17,881 nt of DNA from 2-12-FULL-40-12 sp964518135 (GTDB lineage Bacteria > Patescibacteriota > Minisyncoccia > Minisyncoccales > 2-12-FULL-40-12): NCBI GenBank assembly GCA_964518135.1, contig CAZFEY010000012.1, forward strand, positions 1 through 17,881. The letters are read 5' to 3'. The notes under the pieces are model-generated. The model was not told the origin of the DNA. It made no database searches and saw nothing but the letters and a program-made list of their open reading frames with translations. The translations under genes were made by a program, and so were the position numbers. Below are positions 1-6,757 of this stretch, piece by piece (position 1 is the stretch's first letter; each line of letters starts with the position of its first letter).

Positions 1-728
1 TCTAAAACTTCCTTGAAATGACTATTACATTCATCGCATAAATGGTCTAAGATTTGCGGCGCCTGAGACTTAATCTGTTGGCATTTTTCATCTTTGCAGT
101 CTAAAACTCTTAGTGGATTTTTTCTGAATCTTTTCTTGCAATCACCACAAAGAGCTGATTCTCTTGCCCTCAAATAATTAGAAAGCAACTTTTTATAATA
201 AGGCCTGCACTGACTATCGCCAATGCTATTTACTTCAATTATTAAGTTTTTAATTTTCAGCTCTTGTAAAATATTATAAAAAATCTGAATCATTTGGGCA
301 TCTACCGCAGGGTTTTGCTCCTCCAAAACCTCTAGTCCTATTTGCCAGAATTGGCGATATCTTCCGGCTTGAGGGTTTTCTGCTCTAAAGAAGGGGCCGA
401 AATACCAAAGTTTTAATGGTTGTGGCAGATTAAACATTCCGTGTTGAAAAAAAGATCGCATCACAGGTGCCGTTCCCTCTGGCCTAAGAGCTAGAAAATC
501 GTCTCCTCGTGTTTTAAATATATACATCTGTTTTTGAACAATATCCGTGGAGATACCGACTCCCCTGGAAAACAATTCCGCGTTTTCCACGATGGGTGTA
601 TCTATTCTCTTAAAACCGTAAAAGTTAGCCATATTTTCGACTACATTATAAATACGCTGAAAATACTTCTGGGTTTCCGGCAATACATCGTGCATGCCTG
701 TTGGCGATTGAAATTTTGCTTGTTTCAT
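1..728 (-). CDS. hisS: Histidyl-tRNA synthetase, C-terminus beyond the window
   Basis: Class II aminoacyl-tRNA synthetase that charges tRNA-His in the cytoplasm. I translated 242 codons by hand from the ATG at 728; the frame is open to the left edge, so roughly the first 60% of a ~420-residue family is present. Visible features are the N-terminal PTGMHDVLP, the motif-1 region, LRPEGTAPVMR near residues 81-91, motif 2 (FFRAENPQAGRYRQFWQIG, about 113-131), NSIGDSQCRP at 167-176, and NPLRVLDCK at 204-212. Motif 2 departs from the usual ERPQ..GRYRQFHQ: Asn replaces Arg (118) and Trp replaces His (128). The gene lies 25 bp after lepB on the same strand, so the two are probably co-transcribed. No Shine-Dalgarno site precedes the start. 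Confidence 0.95.
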   Translation of the reverse strand, partial: MKQAKFQSPTGMHDVLPETQKYFQRIYNVVENMANFYGFKRIDTPIVENAELFSRGVGISTDIVQKQMYIFKTRGDDFLALRPEGTAPVMRSFFQHGMFNLPQPLKLWYFGPFFRAENPQAGRYRQFWQIGLEVLEEQNPAVDAQMIQIFYNILQELKIKNLIIEVNSIGDSQCRPYYKKLLSNYLRARESALCGDCKKRFRKNPLRVLDCKDEKCQQIKSQAPQILDHLCDECNSHFKEVL

Positions 729-753
729 ATTGAAAACTACACATCAAGAAAAA

Positions 754-1302
754 TTAATAACTCGGGGATTCTATATGGGCAAAAACGCTCACAGGCCAGG
801 CTCTTAGAAAAACCTTACCAATAATGTTTTCCCTTGGTAAAGTCCCCCATTTTCTAGAGTCAGAAGATAACGGCCTATTATCTCCCAAAACAAAATATTC
901 ATTATGACCAAGGGCAATATTTATATCTCCCGCAGTCTCTACCGAATACGACAGATAAGCAGATTCGTCTAAAGTAATCTGTGCACTAGAAACCGGCACG
1001 ATCTCTATTTTTCCGTTTTTTATTTCTAGCGTTTCTCCCGGCAAGCCAATAATCCTTTTAATGTAACGTTGTGTCGGGTTTTCTGGATATTTAAAAACTA
1101 TCACATCTCCTCTTTGTGGCCCAACAAATCTATAAGAAATCTCGTCAACAATAAGATAATCTCCTTCGTTGAAGTTCGGTACCATCGATTGCCCTATCAC
1201 AAAAAATGGCTGAAACAAAAAATAACGCACAGGAACTACTATCAATAACGCTACTATGATTATCTTTAAAGACTCCCAGATAAATATAAAAAATGATTTC
1301 AT
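754..1302 (-). CDS. lepB: Signal peptidase I
   Basis: Membrane-anchored serine protease that removes signal peptides from exported proteins. The 182-residue product has one N-terminal membrane segment (about 4-34) followed by the catalytic domain. Box B is GQSMVPNFNEGD with catalytic Ser39, box D is RYIKRIIGLPGE with the general-base Lys82, and box E is LGDNRPLSSDSRKWG (140-153). All catalytic elements are intact and the length suits a compact Gram-positive or CPR-type enzyme. It is the first gene of a two-gene unit with hisS and is divergent from pth. Its start follows two overlapping promoter-like sequences. A client is encoded in this window: the secreted protein at 6758-7315. Confidence 0.97.
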   Translation of the reverse strand: MKSFFIFIWESLKIIIVALLIVVPVRYFLFQPFFVIGQSMVPNFNEGDYLIVDEISYRFVGPQRGDVIVFKYPENPTQRYIKRIIGLPGETLEIKNGKIEIVPVSSAQITLDESAYLSYSVETAGDINIALGHNEYFVLGDNRPLSSDSRKWGTLPRENIIGKVFLRAWPVSVFAHIESPSY

Positions 1303-1321
1303 GGCTTAATCAAGTAATGGA

Positions 1322-1367
1322 ATTATAAACCAATCTGTAATTATAGCAATTTTTTCGCTTTTCGCAA
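1322..1367 (-). promoter_or_regulatory. Two overlapping sigma70-type promoters for lepB-hisS
   Basis: Reading the minus strand, TTGCGA (1362-1367) is followed after 16 bp by TATAAT (1340-1345), which has an extended-10 TG upstream. A second pair is TTGCTA (1344-1349), 16 bp, TATAAT (1322-1327). The nearer one would give a leader of about 14 nt. Motif matches only; no transcription data. Confidence 0.55.
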
Positions 1368-1373
1368 CCCGAG

Positions 1374-1382
1374 TGATATAAT
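1374..1382 (+). promoter_or_regulatory. Extended -10 promoter for pth
   Basis: TGATATAAT forms a perfect -10 hexamer (1377-1382) with an extended TGN. The -35 position (TTCGCT) is poor, as often seen with extended -10 promoters. The predicted leader is about 25 nt to the ATG at 1414. Confidence 0.55.
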
Positions 1383-1413
1383 CAATAATTAACCGATTTA
1401 ATACATTAAATTT

Positions 1414-1983
1414 ATGATTGTTATAGTTGGCTTGGGTAATCTTGGCAAAAAATTTGAAAGAACAAGGCATAATTTTGGGTTTTTGATTGTAGATGAATTA
1501 CAAAAGAATTATTCATTCCAAGATTGGCAAAAAAACAAAACAAATATATGTTTTTACTCTTGGGGAACAATCTCTGATAAAAAAGTAGAGCTAGTAAAAC
1601 CCTTAACATTTATGAATGATTCCGGTAGAGCCATAGCTTATGTAATAAAAAAACACAGGCTCAACACAAATAATGGTCTTTATGTTATTCATGATGATAT
1701 TGATTTGGCGCTGGGAAAATTTAAAATCTCTGCTGGCAGAGGTGCTGCTGGCCACAAGGGAGTAGAATCCATTATAAAAACGCTAAAGAACAATGAGTTC
1801 TTAAGGTTTAGAGTCGGCATCCAGCCTCTATCTGGAAAGCCAAGAAACGCCGAAAATTTTGTCATTAAGCAATTTAGCAAAAAAGAGCAATTAGTAATCG
1901 GGCAAGTTATCGAAAAGACAATCCAGGCAGTTTTATTTACGATCGCGTATGGCCCAGAAGCAGCAATGAACAAATTCAATTAG
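1414..1983 (+). CDS. pth: Peptidyl-tRNA hydrolase
   Basis: Releases peptides from prematurely dissociated peptidyl-tRNA so the tRNA can be reused. The 189-residue length is normal for the bacterial Pth family. Visible motifs are GLGNLGKKFERTRHNFGF (6-23, with Asn9 and catalytic His19), KPLTFMNDSG (62-71, Asn68), HDDIDLALGKFK (93-104, Asp94/95), GAAGHKGVESI (110-120) and FRVGI. Two departures from the usual consensus are GLGNLG for GLGNPG and GHKG for GHNG, so the second substrate-binding Asn is Lys115. The catalytic His and the acidic residue are kept, so activity is expected. It is a single gene, divergent from lepB, with no Shine-Dalgarno site. Confidence 0.96.
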   Translation: MIVIVGLGNLGKKFERTRHNFGFLIVDELQKNYSFQDWQKNKTNICFYSWGTISDKKVELVKPLTFMNDSGRAIAYVIKKHRLNTNNGLYVIHDDIDLALGKFKISAGRGAAGHKGVESIIKTLKNNEFLRFRVGIQPLSGKPRNAENFVIKQFSKKEQLVIGQVIEKTIQAVLFTIAYGPEAAMNKFN

Positions 1984-2064
1984 AAAATTAGAAAAACCTA
2001 GATACAGGGTCGTGCTAAGAGATTCTGAATTAAGAAACGCGGCAATATTTTAGGCAAAGAGCAA

Positions 2065-2117
2065 TCAGGCAACATTAACCAAATAAGGCTAAATTTTTAT
2101 TGCCAGATGTTGTCTGA
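2065..2117. repeat. Inverted repeat in the pth / FabZ-like intergenic region
   Basis: TCAGGCAACAT (2065-2075) pairs with ATGTTGTCTGA (2107-2117): 10 Watson-Crick pairs and one G-U, enclosing a 31-nt loop. It is the only structure I see in the 176-bp stretch 1984-2159, which holds no convincing gene. No U-tract follows on either strand, so it is not a typical intrinsic terminator. Confidence 0.45.
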
Positions 2118-2159
2118 CGCCGTTGAAAAATTAAAACATACCCAGACAAATTAAAATGC

Positions 2160-2175
2160 TCAGTCTTGCGACTGA
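2160..2175 (-). terminator. Weak terminator-like hairpin at the end of the FabZ-like gene
   Basis: TCAGTC-TTGC-GACTGA is a perfect 6-bp stem with a 4-nt loop (GCAA on the minus strand). It covers the last codons and stop of the minus-strand gene. On the minus strand it is followed by GCATTTTAATTT, a poor and slightly displaced U-tract. Confidence 0.3.
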
Positions 2176-2765
2176 ACATTGTTTGTTCTATATACCACCA
2201 ATTGAATGTCTTTGACCTTACATACGACCTTGTTATCTTGATTCCTCACAAACAAATAACCTGGAACGCTTATAAGGTCTTTACCTTTTGATGTGGTCCT
2301 ATGAACATCTGTCGGTGCTAATTTGATACTTATCTGATCACCAACAGCGATAGAGTAACTTCCTGCCTCAAAAGAACACTTTTTTAACTTACATGCGCCA
2401 CCATGTAAGTCTGGAAAGGCAAGATACACAAATACTCCGAGCAACTGAGCGGCTATCTCTTGAGTGTCAACCCCCCTCAAGATCGGAACATTACCAATAA
2501 CATGATTTTCGCACATCTCTTCCCGGACCTTGAGATTGCCCAAGAAAAACTTCCCAGTAGTGTCGATATCTATACTATCGAGCAATAACATAGGACCCCG
2601 ATGAGGCAAGATCGACTTGAGCTTGTGCTTGTCCAGATGGAAAAACTCGAGCTGACCGTCTTGATTCTTTCTGGTTAAACCTACTTTCATCCAGTCGGGG
2701 AAAAATATGGTCAACTGATCATCTACTTGGAAAAAGGTGTCGCCTGGCGATGTGGCATTATTCAT
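2160..2765 (-). CDS. FabZ/FabA-like hotdog-fold dehydratase, divergent
   Basis: The 201-residue product resembles the 3-hydroxyacyl-ACP dehydratase (FabZ) hotdog family. ILPHRGPMLLLDSID (52-66) matches the family LPHR.P.LLVD signature. ENHVIGNVPILRGVDTQEIAAQ (86-107) matches the GHFPG.P..PGV...EAMAQ region, with His88 and Glu103 as the likely catalytic pair. There is one extra residue between them, and the family FPG is replaced by VIG. An N-terminal extension of about 45 residues is not typical of FabZ (about 150 residues). The gene stands alone, is noticeably more GC-rich than its neighbours (hand counts of four lines range from 38% to 50%, against 23-30% in sampled lines of pth and dprA), and has a clear Shine-Dalgarno (AAGGAGAGG) 5 bp before the ATG. 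It is probably acquired. The exact substrate is unknown, and no other fatty-acid gene is nearby. Confidence 0.72.
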   Translation of the reverse strand: MNNATSPGDTFFQVDDQLTIFFPDWMKVGLTRKNQDGQLEFFHLDKHKLKSILPHRGPMLLLDSIDIDTTGKFFLGNLKVREEMCENHVIGNVPILRGVDTQEIAAQLLGVFVYLAFPDLHGGACKLKKCSFEAGSYSIAVGDQISIKLAPTDVHRTTSKGKDLISVPGYLFVRNQDNKVVCKVKDIQLVVYRTNNVQSQD

Positions 2766-2804
2766 GCTCCCTCTCCTTACTTGAAAGATTTAAGAACCGC
2801 TATC

Positions 2805-2833
2805 ATAATAAAACTATAGAAAATAATTGTCAA
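2805..2833 (-). promoter_or_regulatory. Strong sigma70-type promoter of the FabZ-like gene
   Basis: On the minus strand TTGACA (2828-2833) is followed after exactly 17 bp by TATTAT (2805-2810). This predicts a leader of about 33 nt that contains the AAGGAGAGG ribosome-binding site. It is the closest match to consensus in the window. Confidence 0.7.
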
Positions 2834-2872
2834 ATTTTGCAATACAAAAATAAGATGCTAGATTGAAAAAAT

Positions 2873-2898
2873 GAATGTTTTTCTCGCTACGCTCAAAA
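2873..2898 (+). repeat. Dispersed ~25-bp repeat, copy A
   Basis: GAATGTTTTTCTCGCTACGC followed by TCAAAA. It lies directly before the dprA start codon. A near copy sits at 11344-11368, differing by one indel and two transitions. T-run, CTACG core and A-run give it a symmetric look, but the core is not a true hairpin. Confidence 0.5.
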
Positions 2899-2899
2899 A

Positions 2900-3799
2900 A
2901 TGACTGAAAACATAAACAAGTTTGTTCCTGACGGAATAAAAACTATAAATATCGGGGGCAAAAATTATCCTACAGAGCTCCGCAGGATCAAAAACGCGCC
3001 AAAAACAATTTACTACAAAGGAATACTACCAAAACCAGATTCTTTGAAATTTGCTATTGTTGGCACAAGAAGATATTCTATCTATGGTAAACGGGTTGCA
3101 ACTGCCATCTCTCAAGACTTGGCAAATGCAGGCCTCATTATTGTTTCTGGCATGGCGCCAGGTATTGATACTTTTTGTCATCAAGCGGCGGTAGAAAACA
3201 AGAAACCAACCATTGCGGTTTTAGGAACGGGAATAGACGAGAAATCGATATATCCAAAAACCAATATTAAACTTTCAAGAAACATTATTGAAACTGGCGG
3301 CTGTTTAATTTCGGAGTACCCACCAGAAACACAAGGAACAAAATTCACTTTTCCCCAGAGGAATCGCATTATTGCCGGATTAAGCCAAGGAGTTTTGGTC
3401 GTAGAAGCCAAAGAGAAATCCGGCTCTTTAATAACTGCTAATTATGCCAGACAGCAGGGAAAAATATTATTTGCTTTTCCTGGGTCAATATACTCTGCAA
3501 ATTCAAAGGGTTGTCATCTATTAATCAAAAATGGAGCAAAATTAGTAGAAAACGCCGATGACATATTGGAAAATCTGGGATTAAAATCAAACACTATCAC
3601 ATCAAAAAAGATTGTCGGCGACAATCCAGAGGAGAATCTTATACTTGACGCACTAAAGGAAGAGGCGTTATATATAGACAAAATCATAGAGAAAACAAAA
3701 TTAACACCAGCTATTGTTTCAAGTGCGATAGCCACGCTCGAGATCAAGGGAAAAATAAAAGACTTGGGAGCCAACACTTACGCTTTGTACCGCAATTAA
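2900..3799 (+). CDS. dprA: DNA processing protein DprA (Smf)
   Basis: Binds incoming single-stranded DNA and loads RecA during natural transformation. The 299-residue product has the Rossmann-like DprA core: FAIVGTRRYSIYGKR (51-65), SGMAPGIDTFCHQAAV (about 83-98), VLGTGIDEKSIYP, ISEYPPE, FPQRNRIIAGLS, VVEAKEKSGSLITA and FPGSIYSANSKGCHLLIKNG. A C-terminal winged-helix (DML1-type) domain follows at about 245-297. The N-terminal helical part is short, as is common in compact genomes. The start is placed at 2900 because an upstream ATG (2871) is in another frame and stops at once. It ends 2 bp before topA, a common dprA-topA pairing. No Shine-Dalgarno site is visible. Confidence 0.96.
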   Translation: MTENINKFVPDGIKTINIGGKNYPTELRRIKNAPKTIYYKGILPKPDSLKFAIVGTRRYSIYGKRVATAISQDLANAGLIIVSGMAPGIDTFCHQAAVENKKPTIAVLGTGIDEKSIYPKTNIKLSRNIIETGGCLISEYPPETQGTKFTFPQRNRIIAGLSQGVLVVEAKEKSGSLITANYARQQGKILFAFPGSIYSANSKGCHLLIKNGAKLVENADDILENLGLKSNTITSKKIVGDNPEENLILDALKEEALYIDKIIEKTKLTPAIVSSAIATLEIKGKIKDLGANTYALYRN

Positions 3800-3801
3800 A
3801 T

Positions 3802-5769
3802 ATGAAACTAGTACTGGTCGAAAGCCCAACAAAATCAAAAAGTTTGCAAAATTTTCTTGGCAAGGATTATAAAGTCCTGGCTTCTTTCGGTCACGTAAGA
3901 GATTTACCCAAAAGCAAAATAGGCATAGATACTGAAAACAACTTTCAGCCAGAGTACATAATAATGCAAAAAGCCAGAAAGGTTGTTAAAGAAATTAAAA
4001 GCAGCCTGGTAAAGGCCGATGTAGTTATACTCGCAACCGACCCTGATAGAGAAGGAGAAAGTATTGCTTGGCATCTTACAAAGGCTTTAAATCTTGTTCC
4101 GATCAAAAACAAATCTAAATCCAAAAAAGAAAAAACATACGAAAGAGTTGTTTTTCACGAAATTACAAAGGATGCAATAAAAGAAGCTTTCAAAAACCCT
4201 CGAGAGATAGACATGGATCTGGTCGACGCCCAACAAGCAAGAAGAATCCTTGATAGAATTGTAGGATATAAATTATCTCCTTTCTTGTGGAAAAAAATAG
4301 TAAGAAGATTATCTGCGGGAAGGGTACAATCTGTGGCAGTAAAATTGGTGGCGGAACGCGAGAAGGAAATTGAAGATTTTATACCTCAACAATACTGGTC
4401 AATCACGGCCCTCTTGAAAAAAACAGGAGACGGCGAATTTGAAGCTTCTCTTGTCGGACAAAATGACAAAATGATTCCTAAGATGGGCTTAAAAACTGCT
4501 CAAGAGATAGAGGATATCGTCAAAGAATTGGATGGCGCGGAATACAAAACCGTAGATGTTAAAAAGAAGGAAGTAAAAAGAAATCCTCTTCCCCCATTCA
4601 CAACCTCCACATTACAACAAGAGGCTTGGCAGAAATTTAGATTTCCCGCCAAGCTCACAATGGGCATAGCGCAAAAACTTTACGAAACCGGAAAAATCAC
4701 TTATCACAGAACAGATTCTTTCAATCTTTCTTCTTTGTCTTTAGATGCTGCTAAAAAATTTATAACTGAAAATTATGGCCCAAATTATTGGACTGGGTCT
4801 TATCGATATTATAAAACCACAAAAAAAGCTCAAGAAGCTCATGAGGCCATCAGGCCAACCAACCCAGAACTTGTTCCGACAACCGATGCGTTGCATGGCG
4901 CGAACGAAGAAAAGCTATATGCTCTTATCTGGAAAAGATTTATCGCCTGTCAGATGGGCCCGGCTATTTTTGATGCCGCGACCATAGACACACGGGCGAA
5001 AAACTATCTATTTAGAGCAAATGGTCAAACCTTAAAATTCGATGGATTTTTAAGGGTTTATCCTATCAAATTTAAAGAGGCGGAATTACCATTGGTGAAG
5101 CTTGGAGAAATTTTGGAGTTAATTAAATTAACCCCGAAACAGCATTTTACCCAACCGCCTCCAAGATACAACGAAGCAACATTGATTAAAGCCCTGGAAG
5201 AAAACGGTATTGGCCGACCCTCTACTTATGCGCCAATTTTGTCCACTATTCAGGAAAGAAATTATATAGAAAAAGACGAAGACAGAAGATTTCGACCAAC
5301 CGAAATCGGTATTACCGTCAATGATACCTTGGTAAAACATTTTCCGGAAATAGTTGATATCAATTTTACCGCAAAGATGGAGGAGAATTTAGACCAAATA
5401 GCCGCAAACAAAAAAGAATGGGTCCCAGTAATTAAAGAGTTTTACGAACCCTTTGCAAAGAATCTGGAAAAAAAATACGAAGAAGTTCCAAAGAATAATA
5501 TAACTCAAGAGGTAGAAGGAAAAAAATGCCCGGAATGCGGCGCTCCGATTTTAATCCGTTTTGGTAGATTTGGCAAATTCTATGCTTGTTCTACTTTTCC
5601 AAAGTGCAAATACACAGAGTCTATAAACAAAAGCGATCTGGGGATAAAATGTCCTAAATGTGAAAATGGGGACGTTGTTGAGAAACGCACAAAGAAAAAA
5701 AAGATTTTTTATGGCTGTAGCAATTGGCCTAAGTGCGACTTTGCAACTTGGGATAAACCCACAGGAGCT
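3802..5769 (+). CDS. topA: DNA topoisomerase I, 3' end lost in the assembly gap
   Basis: Type IA topoisomerase that relaxes negative supercoils. 656 codons are readable before the 100-N gap. The TOPRIM domain begins LVLVESPTKSKS (Glu7) and carries ATDPDREGE with Asp80, Asp82 and Glu84. The active-site segment is GKITYHRTDSFNLS with catalytic Tyr301 and Arg303; the usual Met after Tyr is His302. Two C-terminal zinc ribbons are seen, at about 576-605 (CPECG...CSTFPKC) and 617-649 (CPKC...CSNWPKC). The frame seems to stay open through the Ns and into the tRNA gene, but that is an artefact. The true stop, and perhaps a third zinc ribbon, lie in the gap. It follows dprA by 2 bp and is probably translationally coupled to it. 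Confidence 0.96.
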
Positions 5770-5869
5770 NNNNNNNNNNNNNNNNNNNNNNNNNNNNNNN
5801 NNNNNNNNNNNNNNNNNNNNNNNNNNNNNNNNNNNNNNNNNNNNNNNNNNNNNNNNNNNNNNNNNNNNN
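5770..5869. other. Scaffold gap, 100 N
   Basis: Exactly 100 unknown bases, the conventional placeholder between scaffolded contigs. True length and content are unknown. The right contig starts on the first base of the tRNA-Leu gene, so any tRNA promoter is hidden. Confidence 0.95.
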
Positions 5870-5955
5870 GCCGCGGTGGCGGAATGGCAGACGCAATGGA
5901 CTCAAAATCCATCGATCGCAAGGTCATGAGAGTTCGACTCTCTCCCGCGGCACCA
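5870..5955 (+). tRNA. tRNA-Leu, anticodon CAA
   Basis: An 86-nt class II tRNA reading UUG codons. The acceptor stem GCCGCGG (5870-5876) pairs perfectly with CCGCGGC (5945-5951). The anticodon stem is ATGGA/TCCAT with loop CTCAAAA, giving anticodon CAA. The long variable arm has the stem GATC/GGTC with a GCAA loop. The T-arm is GAGAG-TTCGACT-CTCTC (5928-5944). Discriminator A73, as expected for leucine, is followed by an encoded CCA. The D-loop TGGCGGAATGGCAGACGCA is typical of bacterial tRNA-Leu. Confidence 0.97.
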
Positions 5956-5975
5956 CTTGTACAGAAAAATTAAAA

Positions 5976-6062
5976 ATGAGAGTTCGCCTGCCCGCTGACC
6001 TGCCTGCCAAAGCTTCAGCGCAGGCAGGAGTTTCAACGCAGGCGGAACTCTCTCCTCGCCCA
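5976..6062 (+). pseudogene. tRNA 3'-end remnant split by a palindromic insertion
   Basis: ATGAGAGTTCG (5976-5986) repeats 11 bp of the tRNA-Leu T-arm exactly 50 bp downstream of the original. After 60 bp of palindromic DNA the sequence resumes as ACTCTCTCC (6047-6055), again identical to the tRNA-Leu T-arm. Removing the 60 bp restores a perfect T-arm GAGAG-TTCGACT-CTCTC, followed by an acceptor strand CTCGCCC and A, which differs from tRNA-Leu. No matching 5' half (GGGCGAG) is seen and CCA is absent, so it is a dead fragment. Confidence 0.55.
5978..6052. repeat. GC-rich nested palindrome (REP-like)
   Basis: The outer arms are GAGAGTTCGCCTGC (5978-5991) and GCAGGCGGAACTCTC (6038-6052), pairing over 14 bp with one bulged G. 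The inner arms are CCTGCCTGC (5999-6007) and GCAGGCAGG (6020-6028), a perfect 9 bp around a 12-nt loop containing AAGCTT. Its GC content is far above the surroundings. It resembles small dispersed palindromes that I associate with Parcubacterial genomes; that association is from memory. Confidence 0.75.
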
Positions 6063-6064
6063 TT

Positions 6065-6352
6065 ATGTTAGAAGAATTTAAAAATACCAAACAAGAACTG
6101 AATAAAACAATAACCACCCTTATTTTGGGCGGTTTAGGATTTGTAGCGGCTTTAGCATGGAATGAAGCAATTCAAGAATTATTTAATTTGTTTCTTCCTA
6201 AAGAAAGTGGTCTGATAGGAAAATTTCTTTACGCAATAATTATTACTGTTGTTGTAGTAATCGTTTCAATGCGACTTAGAAAAAATGGCCGATTGGTAAG
6301 CAGGAAAATTTATCCAAAAAGCATCCATACCTCACCGGATAAAAGAAAGTAA
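6065..6352 (+). CDS. Small two-TM membrane protein, DUF5654-like
   Basis: The 95-residue product has a charged N-terminus (1-14) and two hydrophobic segments, about 15-32 (containing GFVAALAWNEAI just after it) and about 52-69. A basic C-terminal tail follows. The first hydrophobic segment with the AALAWN.AI motif is what I know from the DUF5654 family of small proteins common in CPR bacteria and some archaea. Function is unknown; the tail predicts a cytoplasmic basic end. The ATG lies 2 bp after the CTCGCCCA tRNA-end remnant, and no Shine-Dalgarno site is seen. The gene sits between two tRNA 3'-end fragments, so it may have arrived with them. Confidence 0.75.
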   Translation: MLEEFKNTKQELNKTITTLILGGLGFVAALAWNEAIQELFNLFLPKESGLIGKFLYAIIITVVVVIVSMRLRKNGRLVSRKIYPKSIHTSPDKRK

Positions 6353-6368
6353 TAATTATAAAATTAAT

Positions 6369-6634
6369 TTCCTGAAAGGCCTTATAGAAACCGACGGTTC
6401 TATTTATTTTGACAAAGGATACAAAACAGTAATATTCACAACCATAGTTCCAAAACCAGCTAAAGATATATACATATGAAATAATAATCTCATTAGGTTT
6501 TAAGCCTCATTTGTATAAATAAAATCTAAAGAGGGAAAGATAAGTATAATTTCAACCAGAAAAGAGTGTACCATATTAGATTATCTAAAAAGGTGTCGGA
6601 ATTTTTAGATTTAGTATATCTAGAAAAAATCTGA
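6369..6634 (+). pseudogene. LAGLIDADG homing endonuclease remnant, frameshifted
   Basis: Pieces of one LAGLIDADG domain can be read in three successive frames. 6369-6476 gives FLKGLIETDGSIYFDKGYKT and then a stop at 6477; the LIETDGS segment is the LAGLIDADG helix. In the +1 frame 6490-6519 gives SLGFKPHLYK then a stop. In the third frame 6530-6634 ends HIRLSKKVSEFLDLVYLEKI. Their order and spacing match a small single-motif endonuclease domain (motif, then LGFKP, then a YxIRLSK strand-helix). An N-terminal half is missing and no start or ribozyme core is visible. It was probably a mobile endonuclease gene, now inactive. Confidence 0.7.
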
Positions 6635-6644
6635 TACGTAGTCA

Positions 6645-6671
6645 AAAAGTCAATCCTTTTCTCGCCCACCA
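6645..6671 (+). pseudogene. tRNA 3'-end fragment (T-arm, acceptor, CCA)
   Basis: AAAAG (6645-6649), a 6-nt loop TCAATC, and CTTTT (6656-6660) form a T-arm that lacks one loop base. The acceptor strand CTCGCCC (6661-6667) and ACCA (6668-6671) follow. The canonical 5' partner GGGCGAG is not found upstream. The same acceptor strand, CTCGCCCA, ends the remnant at 6062. It is most likely a decayed tRNA or an integration scar. Only 10 nt separate it from the endonuclease remnant. Confidence 0.5.
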
Positions 6672-6689
6672 TTTATAAGGACACTACAA

Positions 6690-6721
6690 AAAAAATACGC
6701 ACATCAATATGCGTATTTTTT
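6690..6721. terminator. Bidirectional intrinsic terminator
   Basis: AAAAAATACGCA (6690-6701) pairs perfectly with TGCGTATTTTTT (6710-6721) around an 8-nt loop. The A and T runs serve both strands. It would end the minus-strand secreted-protein gene and any plus-strand transcript leaving the tRNA region. Confidence 0.8.
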
Positions 6722-6757
6722 GCTTCTGAATTTTTATAGGTTTCCTCTCTTCAAAAT

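Noticed and set aside
1982..2053. Short open stretch after pth that could be a gene remnant
   Set aside because: No start codon and no recognisable family; about 23 codons only.
5770..5973. Continuation of the topA frame through the Ns and across the tRNA-Leu gene
   Set aside because: The 100 N have unknown true length and the tail is simply the tRNA read as codons; topA must end inside the gap.
5902..6117. Minus-strand ORF antisense to the tRNA-Leu and palindrome
   Set aside because: Its readable part is the tRNA complement, a well-known source of false ORFs; no start signals or family match.
6640..6671. Complete intron-containing tRNA gene
   Set aside because: No 5' half with GGGCGAG and no ribozyme core is visible; only a 3' fragment can be supported.
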